The position numbers and the translations under genes are program-made. Shown here piece after piece: positions 8,154 to 15,201 of a DNA stretch of 19,279 bases. This stretch comes from DATLNF01 sp035536235 (GTDB taxonomy: Bacteria; Actinomycetota; Actinomycetes; BP-191). The notes under the pieces were generated by a model. It saw only the letters and a program-made list of their open reading frames with translations. It was not told the DNA's origin and did no database searches. How positions within the stretch are numbered: the first letter of the stretch is position 1; every line of letters starts with the position of its first letter. The stretch is taken from NCBI GenBank assembly GCA_035536235.1, contig DATLOQ010000143.1:1-19279 (forward strand), written 5' to 3'.

Positions 8154-8816
8154 CTAGTCGTACTCCGCGGAGCCTTGAACCCAGAGGAAGGACTGCACGT
8201 CGATCAGATCCCGTGGTCGCAGATCGGCGAGATCCCGGCGCACGGTGGCCGCGAAGTCCAGCAGTCGCGAGTAGGTCTCCCACGATGGACGGGACCGATA
8301 GCCGAGGTCGTAGCCGTACGCCGCCGCCGCGGCCTGAGTGACACGCGGCTTGTAGAAGATGTGCACCTTCGGCCGGGCGAGAAAGCCGAAGACTGTGGCG
8401 AGCGGCCAGGTGAGCACCCGGGTCTGCCGGCGAGGCAGCGCCTCGACGACTTCACACCAGCGCGTGAAGCGGGCCGCCTCGGGCCCGGCGCCGTACAGCC
8501 AGTCGTGCAGCCCGGTGGCGAAGAGCTCGGCACCGTCGTCGGTGGACACCGCGTCGCGCAGCGCCATCTTCTCGAAGGAGAAGAGCAGGTTGGTCCGTGA
8601 CTCGATCCGCACCGCGGCCTGCGCTACCTCGCCGTGGCGCCCGGCCGTGATCGCTGCCGCCATCGCTTCTCTGCCGAGTGCGCCGGACCACGCGCGGTGC
8701 GCAGCCCACTTGTAGTCGCGCTCCCACGCGAGGTAGGTCTCGTCGTGGAAGCCGCCCGGGAAGAAGCCCAGGAAGGTGCGCCGGCAGACCGCAGCGGGGG
8801 TGAGGGGTCGCGGCAC
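8154..8816 (-). CDS. Conserved protein of unknown function
   Basis: A 220-residue soluble protein starting at GTG 8816, with AGGG about eight bases upstream. I recognise the general pattern as a conserved hypothetical family: an N-terminal RTFLGFFPGGFHDETYLAWE, then ESRTNLLFSFEKMALRDAV, a central LPRRQTRVLTWPLATVFGFL, PKVHIFYKPRVTQAAA and a C-terminal RPRDLIDVQSFLWVQGS. It is rich in Trp, Arg and aromatic residues and has no signal peptide or membrane segment. I know no function or catalytic residues for it. A possible -10 element (TAGGGC) ends seven bases before the GTG, so a leaderless transcript is conceivable, though no good -35 is present. It is monocistronic and faces a 540-base gene-free gap upstream. 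Confidence 0.8.
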   Translation of the reverse strand: MPRPLTPAAVCRRTFLGFFPGGFHDETYLAWERDYKWAAHRAWSGALGREAMAAAITAGRHGEVAQAAVRIESRTNLLFSFEKMALRDAVSTDDGAELFATGLHDWLYGAGPEAARFTRWCEVVEALPRRQTRVLTWPLATVFGFLARPKVHIFYKPRVTQAAAAAYGYDLGYRSRPSWETYSRLLDFAATVRRDLADLRPRDLIDVQSFLWVQGSAEYD

Positions 8817-8941
8817 GTTCTGCGCCCTACCCCCACGAGAATCTCCCTACGCGCGGCCGCTGCCGAGCCCGGCGAGGTGCCTCCTGCTCGGCACGCGATC
8901 TGCCCTGCACGGTGGGTGGTCAGCTCGTCACGAATTGGCCA

Positions 8942-8970
8942 TTGACCGCGGGCCCGGCCACCCCTACGGT
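8942..8970 (+). promoter_or_regulatory. Orphan promoter-like element in the gap
   Basis: TTGACC (8942-8947), 17 bases, then TACGGT (8965-8970) match an actinobacterial sigma-A promoter. Downstream, an ATG at 8984 opens only a 45-codon frame ending at 9121, with no recognisable product and poor ribosome-site spacing. It may drive a small RNA or peptide, or be left from a lost gene. Confidence 0.35.
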
Positions 8971-9256
8971 CGCAGCCAGGGGCATGTCGGTGGGGGCCGA
9001 CAATCAATGGGTGCTGGGCGTCGCGACGGGAGCGACGGCCACGAGCACCTGCGCAGCACTACGAGCGATCGTCCGCCACCAACCAGGCGGTGGCAGTTCG
9101 CCCGGCAAGACGGTGACCTGACGTCCGCGCTAGACCCAGACCACGTCCGCAGGACACGAGAACACCGTGCCGGCCTTGAACGCGGGGGGCTGACCACAGA
9201 TGTAGTCAGGGTCTCTCGACGAGACGGTCGGGCCGCCGCCCACGCCCCCCCTGCGG

Positions 9257-9324
9257 CGGCCCGACCTCCGGCCCGGCTCTCGCCGGCCCGGTCTTCGCGG
9301 GCCGACCTTCGGCCGGCCCGCCAG
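9257..9324. repeat. Five degenerate GC-rich tandem units
   Basis: Units of 12-15 bases with core GGCCCG followed by a pyrimidine-rich CTTCG-like end recur at 9257, 9269, 9283, 9298 and 9312 (for example CGGCCCGGCTCTCG and CCGGCCCGGTCTTCG). Alternate units are partly complementary, so the block can fold into stacked hairpins. Confidence 0.45.
9299..9319 (-). terminator. Hairpin after the methyltransferase gene
   Basis: In the minus-strand RNA, GGGCCGGCC and GGTCGGCCC form a nine-bp stem with one G-U pair around the loop GAA. It lies about 40 bases beyond the methyltransferase stop at 9357. The plus-strand RNA would have a mismatch at the wobble position, so the minus direction is favoured. 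Confidence 0.5.
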
Positions 9325-9356
9325 TCTCTTGGCGTATTCCCACACGCCGTACGCCG

Positions 9357-10145
9357 CTACCGACGGCGCCCGATCACCAGCAGGTACTCCCGGGTGTGCG
9401 CGATGCCACCGTCGACGCCGTACTTGGCCTCGTAGAGGTCCACCCACGCCTGCTGCAGCTCGCTACGGCGCTCGCCCAGGTTCTCGGCGAGGGTCTTCGT
9501 CGGGCCGTAGCTGCTCGAGAACAGCTCCCAGTACGCCTGGCCGGACTCGCTGCGCACCGTCGAGACGTGCTCGGTGATGTCGAGGTCGAAGTTTTCGGCG
9601 AGAAGCTCCTGCAGCCGCTCGCGCTTGCCCCAGTCGAACGGACTGCTCGGCGGTGGTGCCGGCTGGAACGGAGCCATCACCCGGAACATCTCCCCGACTC
9701 CTCCCTCGGGCGTCCAGTTGGCCAGCCCGATCCGTCCGCCGGGGCGCGTCACCCGGGCGAGCTCACGAGCCGCCGCCGCGTGGTCGGGCGCAAACATCAC
9801 GCCGCACGTCGACGACACCACGTCGAAGCCGGCGTCCTCAAGGTCCAGCGCCTCGCAGTCGCCGACGCGGTAGTCGATGTCGAGCCCGAGCTCAGCGGCC
9901 CGCTTCTGTGCGGTGTCGATGAGGCCCGGCGCCAGGTCGACACCCACCACGGAGGCGCCGGCTGCGGCAGCTCTCTCGGCGACTGCCCCGGTGCCGCAGG
10001 CGAGGTCGAGCCAGCGCACGCCGGGAGCCGGCGCCAGCTCGTCGATGATGAGCTCGTGGATGTCGATCAGCGTCTCGGTGATGTTCTGATAGGGCCCGTT
10101 CGCCCACATCACGCTCTGCCGTGCCTTCAGGTCCTCGAACGCCAT
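9357..10145 (-). CDS. Class I SAM-dependent methyltransferase
   Basis: A 262-residue cytosolic protein with a Rossmann methyltransferase fold. Motif I is LDLACGTGA (46-54), the acidic residue binding the SAM ribose is D70 in VVGVDLAPG, motif II/III elements include RVGDCEALD (93-101) and FDVVSSTCGVMFAPD (107-121), and the post-motif RVTRPGGRIGLANW (131-144) is typical of the UbiE/Methyltransf_11 group. The substrate cannot be read from the sequence. I place the start at ATG 10145, because GGGGGA lies six bases before it; an ATG at 10151 is too close to that site. A promoter (10184-10212) sits between it and the exporter genes upstream, so it is transcribed on its own although it lies directly behind drrB-like DNA. 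A modification role linked to the exported compound is possible but unproven. Confidence 0.87.
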   Translation of the reverse strand: MAFEDLKARQSVMWANGPYQNITETLIDIHELIIDELAPAPGVRWLDLACGTGAVAERAAAAGASVVGVDLAPGLIDTAQKRAAELGLDIDYRVGDCEALDLEDAGFDVVSSTCGVMFAPDHAAAARELARVTRPGGRIGLANWTPEGGVGEMFRVMAPFQPAPPPSSPFDWGKRERLQELLAENFDLDITEHVSTVRSESGQAYWELFSSSYGPTKTLAENLGERRSELQQAWVDLYEAKYGVDGGIAHTREYLLVIGRRR

Positions 10146-10183
10146 GACCATTCCCCCAACTTGTCGACGGTGACCTCGTCGGC

Positions 10184-10212
10184 ACCCTAGTCCCGACACG
10201 TCCGGCGGTCAC
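10184..10212 (-). promoter_or_regulatory. Promoter of the class I methyltransferase gene
   Basis: Reading the minus strand, GTGACC, 17 bases and TAGGGT form a typical actinobacterial sigma-A promoter. The -10 lies about 39 bases before the ATG at 10145. This places a separate transcription start after the exporter operon. Confidence 0.5.
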
Positions 10213-10230
10213 CGGGTATGACGCCCTGGG

Positions 10231-11079
10231 TCAGCCCCGCCGGTAGAGGCGGGTCGTCAAAGGCGCGAAGACCAGCGTCAGCCCGGCGGCCACCACCAGT
10301 ACCACGGCGATGTCGCCGAGGTCGGCGTTGCCGGCCATGAGCCCGCGCGACGCGGTCGACAGGATCGAGATGGGGTTCACCCGCACGAAGCCCTCGAGTG
10401 CCGAGGGCAGAGTCTTGGGGTCGACGAAGACGTTGGAGAGGAATGTCAGCGGGAAGATGCCCATGAAGCCGGCGTTCATCACCGCGCTCGGTGAGCGAAG
10501 CAGCAGCCCGAGGGTGGTGAAGAACCACGACAGGCCGAAGGCGAAGACGACGACGAGGCCGAGCGCCGCGAGCACCCCGAGCGGACCGCCGTCGGGTCTG
10601 AATCCCAGGATCAATCCGAGCACGATGATCACCATCCCGGCGACCAGGTAGCGCACGCTGTCCCCGAGGAGTGACCCGAGCAGCGGTGCCGGGCGCCAGA
10701 TGGGCAGCGAGCGGAAGCGGTCCACGACGCCCTTGGTCAGGTCGGTGTTCAGCGCCACGCCGGAGTAAACCGTGGTGAAGAGCACCGACATCACCAGCAT
10801 CCCCGGCAGCACATAGTCGAGGTACTCACTCGTCGACCCGGCGATCGCACCGCCGAAGAGGTAGGTGAACATCAGCACGAACATCACCGGCGTGATGGTC
10901 ACGTCGAGCAGCTGCTCGGGCACGTGCTTGACCTTGAGCATCCCGCGCCAGCCGAAGGTGAGCGCCGCGGACAGCGCACTGGCGCTCGGCGGGCGCGGAG
11001 CCGAGGAGATGGCCCGGCGTACGGCGGCCTCGTCCGTGTCCGGCGTGACATCGATCTCGCTGGTCGTCTTGGTGGTCAT
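10231..11079 (-). CDS. ABC-2 type exporter permease, DrrB-like
   Basis: A 282-residue integral membrane protein. After a polar N-terminus of about 40 residues come hydrophobic segments typical of the ABC-2 permease family: TITPVMFVLMFTYLFGGAI, YVLPGMLVMSVLFTTVYSGV, YLVAGMVIIVLGLILGF, LAALGLVVVFAFGLSWFFTT, MNAGFMGIFPLTFLSNVFV and IAVVLVVAAGLTLVFAPLT, making six helices. Daunorubicin-exporter-like hallmarks are the motif KGVVDRFRSLPI after helix 2 and FLSNVFVDPKTLP before the last loop. Its ATG overlaps the stop of the ATPase gene as ATGA, so translation is coupled and the two form one transporter. DrrAB systems export drugs or lipids; the substrate here is not readable. Confidence 0.92.
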   Translation of the reverse strand: MTTKTTSEIDVTPDTDEAAVRRAISSAPRPPSASALSAALTFGWRGMLKVKHVPEQLLDVTITPVMFVLMFTYLFGGAIAGSTSEYLDYVLPGMLVMSVLFTTVYSGVALNTDLTKGVVDRFRSLPIWRPAPLLGSLLGDSVRYLVAGMVIIVLGLILGFRPDGGPLGVLAALGLVVVFAFGLSWFFTTLGLLLRSPSAVMNAGFMGIFPLTFLSNVFVDPKTLPSALEGFVRVNPISILSTASRGLMAGNADLGDIAVVLVVAAGLTLVFAPLTTRLYRRG

Positions 11080-12038
11080 GATGCGGTGGCCTCCTCGGCG
11101 GTGTGTCCGGTCAGCGCGAGGAACACCTCGTCGAGACTGGGCTGTCCCAGGGAGAACTCGGCGATCCGTACGCCGGCGCCGGAGAGCCCTGCGATGGCCA
11201 GCGCAGCCCGGTCCGCATCGGCACACTTCACGGACAGCGCAGCCGGATCCGGCTCCGCGGTGACCGCCCCCAGCTCGCGGGTCAGCACCCGTTCCGCCTT
11301 CTTCCGCTGGCGCGGATCCATCAGCCGCACGTGCAGCGCCCCAGACCCCACCGACGCCTTCAGCTGGGCCGGGGTTCCCTCGGCGATCACCTTGCCGCGG
11401 TCGATGACGGCTATCCCGTCGGCGAGCTGGTCGGCCTCTTCGAGGTACTGCGTGCAGAGCAGGATGGTCGTGCCCTCCGCGACCAGCGCGCGGACGATCG
11501 CCCACACCTGGTTGCGTGAGCGGGGGTCGAGACCGGTCGTCGGCTCGTCGAGGAACATCAGCTGTGGGGTGACGACCAGGCTGGCGGCGATGTCCAGCCG
11601 GCGCCGCATGCCGCCCGAGTAGTTCTTGACGAGGCGGCCACCGGCCTCGGCGATCCCGAAGGCCTCGAGCAGCTCGGTGGCCCGGGCCTTGGCCGCCGGA
11701 CGACCGAGCCCGAGCAGCCGACCCAGCAGGATCAGGTTCTCCCGCCCCGTGAGGTCCTCGTCGACCGAGGCGAGCTGGCCGGTGAGGCTGACGAGGCGGC
11801 GTACGGCGTCCGGCTCGGTCACGATGTCGTGACCGAGGACTCGGGCACTGCCGGCGTCCGGGCGGATGAGCGTGGCCAGCATCCGGATCACCGTGGTCTT
11901 GCCCGCGCCGTTGGGGCCGAGCACGCCGTAGACGGTGCCCGCGCGGACGGTCAGGTTGACGCCGTCCACGGCGCGCGTGTCGCCGAAGGAGCGGACGAGC
12001 CCGTTCGCCTCGATGGCGAGGGGTGACTGCGATGCCAT
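11076..12038 (-). CDS. ABC exporter ATP-binding protein, DrrA-like
   Basis: A 320-residue ATPase with all core motifs: Walker A GPNGAGKT (41-48), Q-loop region SLTGQLASVDEDLTG (84-98), signature YSGGM (140-144), Walker B LMFLDEP (160-166) and D-loop GLD. The H-loop position reads TQYLEEADQL (196-205), with Gln197 in place of the usual His, which is normal for the DrrA subfamily. A C-terminal regulatory extension (about 225-320) ends in the GQPSLDEVFLALTGH element that DrrA-type ATPases use for assembly with the permease. The start at 12038 has GAGGAG at good spacing. The frame continues far upstream but that part is a shadow of the neighbouring gene. It is the first gene of the coupled exporter pair. 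Confidence 0.93.
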   Translation of the reverse strand: MASQSPLAIEANGLVRSFGDTRAVDGVNLTVRAGTVYGVLGPNGAGKTTVIRMLATLIRPDAGSARVLGHDIVTEPDAVRRLVSLTGQLASVDEDLTGRENLILLGRLLGLGRPAAKARATELLEAFGIAEAGGRLVKNYSGGMRRRLDIAASLVVTPQLMFLDEPTTGLDPRSRNQVWAIVRALVAEGTTILLCTQYLEEADQLADGIAVIDRGKVIAEGTPAQLKASVGSGALHVRLMDPRQRKKAERVLTRELGAVTAEPDPAALSVKCADADRAALAIAGLSGAGVRIAEFSLGQPSLDEVFLALTGHTAEEATAS

Positions 12039-12067
12039 GCGGCTCCTCGATGCATCTCGTGATGGCG

Positions 12068-12087
12068 CGTGAGCCTGCGATCTCACG
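12068..12087. promoter_or_regulatory. Operator-like inverted repeat upstream of the exporter genes
   Basis: CGTGAG and CTCACG are perfect half-sites separated by eight bases, 30-50 bases before the ATPase start. The size and symmetry suit a dimeric repressor of TetR or MarR type. No such regulator is encoded in the window and no clear -35/-10 pair overlaps it, so this is tentative. Confidence 0.3.
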
Positions 12088-12238
12088 TGTCTTCTATGAC
12101 TTGACGCGCGAGACCGCACCCCCCGTGGATGCCGCATCCTAAGGCCGCCAGCCGGCTTCACTTGCGTCGCGACCCTCGAGGCGCGGCCGGCTCGCCAGGC
12201 GACCTGGGCGCTGTGGGGGGTGGCCGCCGGGGCGAGAC

Positions 12239-13354
12239 TCAGGGACGCGCGATGTAGTAGTTGTTCAGGATGTCGCCGTCGACCCGGCGTACCTCGACGT
12301 CGCGGAAGCCGGCGTCCGCGAGCATCGACAACGCGAGCTCCTCGCCCCACATCGCGCCCAGCCCGTCGCCGTCGAGCGCGAGCGACACAGTCATGCAGTG
12401 CATGCAGGACACCGTGTAGAGGAACGTGCCGAGGGGATGCTCGAGGTTCTGGTGCACAGCGCTGGACGCGCCGACATCCACGCAGAGATATATCCCGTCG
12501 GGTCGCAGCAGGTCGTGGATTCCCTGGAGCAGCCGCGCTGGGTGGGCCTGGTCGTGCACCGCGTCGAAGGTGGTGATGAGGTCGTACGCCGCCGGTCCGG
12601 TGAGGGTGGCGGCGTCGCGCACCTCGAAGCGCGTGTTGCGCAAACCCTTCGCGGCAGCCTCCGCCGTCGCGGCCGCGATCCCCTCCGATGAGAAGTCGTA
12701 TCCGACGAAGCGGCTGCTCGGGTACCGCTCTGCCAGCAGGTTGATCGCGTGCCCTGAGCCGCAGCCCACGTCGGCTACGTCGATGCCAGCACTGAGACGC
12801 TCGGGCAGTCCGGGCACGAGGGGGACGGTCACCTCGAGCAGCGTTGCGTCGAAGACGAGGGCGCTGTCCTCGGCCATCAACTGCTGGAACCGCGGGTACT
12901 CGCCGTAGGGGACCCCTCCGCCGCTGCGGAAGCGCTCCACCACTTCGGTCTCGACCTGGCCGAGCACCGCCAGGTACTGGGTGCTCGAGCCGAGGTTGTC
13001 CGGTCCAGCGGCCCGGGTGAGCATCGCGGCGTGCGGAGCGGGCAGCGAATACGTTCCGGCGACTGGATCGTGCTCGACGATCCGCCCGGTGGTCATCGCC
13101 CCGAGCCACTCGCGGACGTAGCGCTCGTGCAGGCCGGCGGCATCGGCGATCGTCTGGCTGTCGGACGCCGCCAGACCGCTCATCGTGTCGAACAGGCCGG
13201 TGCGATGGCCGACGCTGATCATCAGGGAGAGCGCCCCGGAGTTGAGGACGCCGAGCAGCCGCCCGGCGAACTCCTCCACCGCGACGGGGTCAGGCCCGAC
13301 GCCGTCGTCGGCAGTCAGGGTCTGCACATCGGACTCGGTCGTGAACGCGGCCAT
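12239..13354 (-). CDS. Methyltransferase with N-terminal winged helix (Rv2258c-like)
   Basis: A 371-residue protein. Residues about 28-105 form a winged-helix dimerisation module like that of O-methyltransferases and Rv2258c-type proteins (ISVGHRTGLFDTM, SQTIADAAGLHERYVREWLGAM, YSLPAPHAAML). The Rossmann part has motif I VADVGCGSGHA (193-203), the acidic D220 in FVGYDFSSEG, then FEVRDAATL, YDLITTFDAVHDQ and LLRPDGIYLCVD. A Cys/His-bearing segment, SCMHCMTVSLA, lies before the C-terminus and is conserved in this group as far as I recall. The start at ATG 13354 has GGGGGA six bases upstream; an in-frame extension to 13426 looks non-coding. The substrate is unknown. About 200 bases separate it from the exporter operon, so co-transcription is uncertain. 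It diverges from the M28 peptidase gene. Confidence 0.88.
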   Translation of the reverse strand: MAAFTTESDVQTLTADDGVGPDPVAVEEFAGRLLGVLNSGALSLMISVGHRTGLFDTMSGLAASDSQTIADAAGLHERYVREWLGAMTTGRIVEHDPVAGTYSLPAPHAAMLTRAAGPDNLGSSTQYLAVLGQVETEVVERFRSGGGVPYGEYPRFQQLMAEDSALVFDATLLEVTVPLVPGLPERLSAGIDVADVGCGSGHAINLLAERYPSSRFVGYDFSSEGIAAATAEAAAKGLRNTRFEVRDAATLTGPAAYDLITTFDAVHDQAHPARLLQGIHDLLRPDGIYLCVDVGASSAVHQNLEHPLGTFLYTVSCMHCMTVSLALDGDGLGAMWGEELALSMLADAGFRDVEVRRVDGDILNNYYIARP

Positions 13355-13484
13355 CGCGATCCCCCAGACTGGCGATTCCCTCGCGAAGAGCAGACACACT
13401 CTCCTCGGTGCGCGGTTCAGTGACAAGGCTGCCGGCCAGAACTCGCGACCTCAACTGGGTCTAGCCAAGTGGAGCGGAGCGGGA

Positions 13485-13507
13485 TTAGCCTCCGCGCAAG
13501 GGGCTAA
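13485..13507. promoter_or_regulatory. Inverted repeat in the divergent promoter region
   Basis: TTAGCC (13485-13490) and GGCTAA (13502-13507) are exact inverted half-sites 11 bases apart, just before the ribosome site of the M28 peptidase gene. A related CTAGCC lies at 13461-13466. It may be a regulator site or a leader hairpin; no confident -35/-10 pair is visible. Confidence 0.25.
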
Positions 13508-13523
13508 CCGGGGGGGTTTCACC

Positions 13524-15122
13524 ATGCGCGGTCGCGTTGTACTCGCTGTGTCCACGGCAATCGCTGCAGTCACCGTCTCGGTCGGACCGGTGACGCCGGC
13601 CGGCGCCGATTCGGCGCAGTCGGAGCAGAGCTCTACCAAGGGTTTCCGCAAGGGTGTGACGGTGGCCGGGATTCGCGAGCATCTGCTCGCCTTCCAGGCG
13701 CACAGTGACAACAACGGCGGCAACCGGGTGGCGGGCGGGCCCGGCTTCGAGGCGTCGGCGGCCTACGTCGCCGCCCGCGCCACGGCCGCGGGCTACACCG
13801 TGACGAACCACTTCTTCGACTTCCTCTTCAACGCCGACCGCACGCCGCCGACGTTGCGCGAGACGTCGCCGAATGCCACGACGTACGTCGACGGCGTGGA
13901 CTTCGCCTCCATGACGTTCTCCGAGTCCGTTCCGTCGACGACGGCTCCGGTGTGGGCGGTCGACCTGGTGCTGCCGCAGGCGCCGGCACCAGGAGCGACA
14001 ACGTCGGGATGCGAGGCGAGTGACTTCCTCGGCATGCCCGCGGGGAGCATTGCGCTGCTCCAGCGCGGGACCTGCTCGTTCGCCATCAAGTCGGCGAATG
14101 CCGAGGCTGCGGGCGCAGTCGCCGCCGTCATCTTCAATGACGGTGGTGATGCGGGTCGGGTGGGCATCATCAACGGCACGTTGGGGAGCCCCAACAACGG
14201 CGTCGCTCTCGGCGCCACCCTCGCGGTCGGTCAGGCCCTGGCCAACGGAGTGACGAGCGGGAACACCGGCTCCGTGGCCGAGGTGAAGGTAGACCGGGTA
14301 CAGGAGACTCGGACCACGCGCAGCGTCATCGCCGAGACGCCCGGTGGCGATCCCGACCACGTGGTCGTGGTCGGCGCGCACCTCGACTCGGTGCCGCGCG
14401 GGGCAGGGGTCAACGACAACGGCAGCGGCTCGGCGGCGATCCTCGAGATCGCGGAGACGCTGGCAGCGCAGGGCCGGGACGTCCGCAACAAGCTTCGCTT
14501 CGTCTGGTGGGGCGCGGAGGAGTTCGGCCTGCTCGGGTCTAGCGCCTACGTCGCCAGCCTCTCGCAGGCCGAGCGCGACCGCATCGAGCTCAACCTCAAC
14601 TTCGACATGATCGGCTCGCCCAACTACGTTCGGTTCATCTACGACGGGGACAACTCGGCATTCCCAGTGGGACCAGGGTCGGCGGACGGCCCCGCCGGCT
14701 CCGGGGAGATAGAGCGGGTGTTCCGCGACTACTTCGCCGCCGAGGGTCTCGCGTCGGAGCCGACGCCGTTCAGCGGGCGGTCCGACTACGGCCCGTTCAT
14801 CGCCGCCGGCGTCGGCATCCCCGCGGGTGGGCTCTTCACTGGCGCAGAGGGGGTCAAGACTCCTGCGCAGGCGTCGGTGTACGGCGGCACGGCAGGGACG
14901 GCGTACGACCCGTGCTACCACCTGGCGTGCGACACCATCAACAACGTCAACCTCCGTGGCCTTGATGAGATGTCCGATGCGGCCGCCCACGCAACGCTGC
15001 ACTTCAGCAAGCGCGACTTCGCGCGCCACCCGCTCGTCGACCCGCCGGCTGCATCCTCAGGCAGCTCGGGCTCCGGCGGTGGCGGCGGCCTGCACGACGA
15101 CCATGAGGCGGTCGACAGCTAG
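13524..15122 (+). CDS. Secreted M28 family metallopeptidase with PA domain
   Basis: A 532-residue exported aminopeptidase-like enzyme. The signal peptide covers residues 1-29 (MRGRVVLAVSTAI..., TPAGADS). A PA domain at about 140-255 includes GSIALLQRGTCSFAIKSANAEAAGA (starting at 174) and AAVIFNDGG. The M28 catalytic domain has the full co-catalytic zinc set: H286 (VVGAHLDSV), D298 (GVNDNGSGSA), E332 and E333 (WWGAEEFG), D361 (LNFDMIGS) and H466 (CYHLACD). The family cleaves N-terminal amino acids from peptides, as in Streptomyces griseus aminopeptidase, so it is probably nutritional proteolysis outside the cell. A Ser/Gly-rich tail ends with the acidic HDDHEAVDS. I chose ATG 13524 because the signal peptide begins there and GGGGGGG precedes it; the open frame from 13185 overlaps the divergent gene. 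Confidence 0.93.
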   Translation: MRGRVVLAVSTAIAAVTVSVGPVTPAGADSAQSEQSSTKGFRKGVTVAGIREHLLAFQAHSDNNGGNRVAGGPGFEASAAYVAARATAAGYTVTNHFFDFLFNADRTPPTLRETSPNATTYVDGVDFASMTFSESVPSTTAPVWAVDLVLPQAPAPGATTSGCEASDFLGMPAGSIALLQRGTCSFAIKSANAEAAGAVAAVIFNDGGDAGRVGIINGTLGSPNNGVALGATLAVGQALANGVTSGNTGSVAEVKVDRVQETRTTRSVIAETPGGDPDHVVVVGAHLDSVPRGAGVNDNGSGSAAILEIAETLAAQGRDVRNKLRFVWWGAEEFGLLGSSAYVASLSQAERDRIELNLNFDMIGSPNYVRFIYDGDNSAFPVGPGSADGPAGSGEIERVFRDYFAAEGLASEPTPFSGRSDYGPFIAAGVGIPAGGLFTGAEGVKTPAQASVYGGTAGTAYDPCYHLACDTINNVNLRGLDEMSDAAAHATLHFSKRDFARHPLVDPPAASSGSSGSGGGGGLHDDHEAVDS

Positions 15123-15142
15123 CCCTGCTCTCAGACGTCGAC

Positions 15143-15171
15143 AGATCGGCGCCCACCTGCCGCCCCGATCT
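15143..15171 (+). terminator. Hairpin after the M28 peptidase gene
   Basis: AGATCGG and CCGATCT are exact inverted arms of seven bases with a 15-base GC-rich loop, 20 bases after the peptidase stop. TCTTCTC follows. It probably limits read-through into the MBL-fold gene. Confidence 0.4.
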
Positions 15172-15201
15172 CTTCTCACCCGCCGCTTGTTAGGAGTAGT
15201 C

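Larger units (their letters stand above)
8817..9356. other. 540-base gap without a convincing gene
   Basis: No frame on either strand has a recognisable protein or a plausible start with ribosome site over a substantial length. It holds a lone promoter-like element on the plus strand (8942-8970), a short minus-strand stretch that may be the tail of a lost gene (DPDYICGQPPAFKAGTVFSC, ending with a stop at 9130), GC-rich degenerate repeats (9257-9324) and a hairpin likely to terminate the methyltransferase gene. It reads like a decayed locus, but this is inference. Confidence 0.5.

Noticed and set aside
8776..9435. 219-codon plus-strand frame across the gap
   Set aside because: Translation is Arg/Pro/Ala-rich without recognisable domain, overlaps two minus-strand genes and lacks a ribosome site.
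11076..13109. 677-codon open frame covering the ATPase gene and most of the winged-helix methyltransferase
   Set aside because: Only the part from 12038 is an ABC ATPase with motifs and ribosome site. The upstream half is an out-of-frame reading of the methyltransferase gene.
13185..13523. N-terminal extension of the M28 peptidase frame
   Set aside because: The extension overlaps the divergent methyltransferase, has no family features, and the signal peptide and ribosome site place the start at 13524.
14827..15201. N-terminal extension of the MBL-fold frame into the M28 gene
   Set aside because: The Arg/Thr-rich translation is a shadow of the peptidase; TAGGAG and the family start fix the ATG at 15202.
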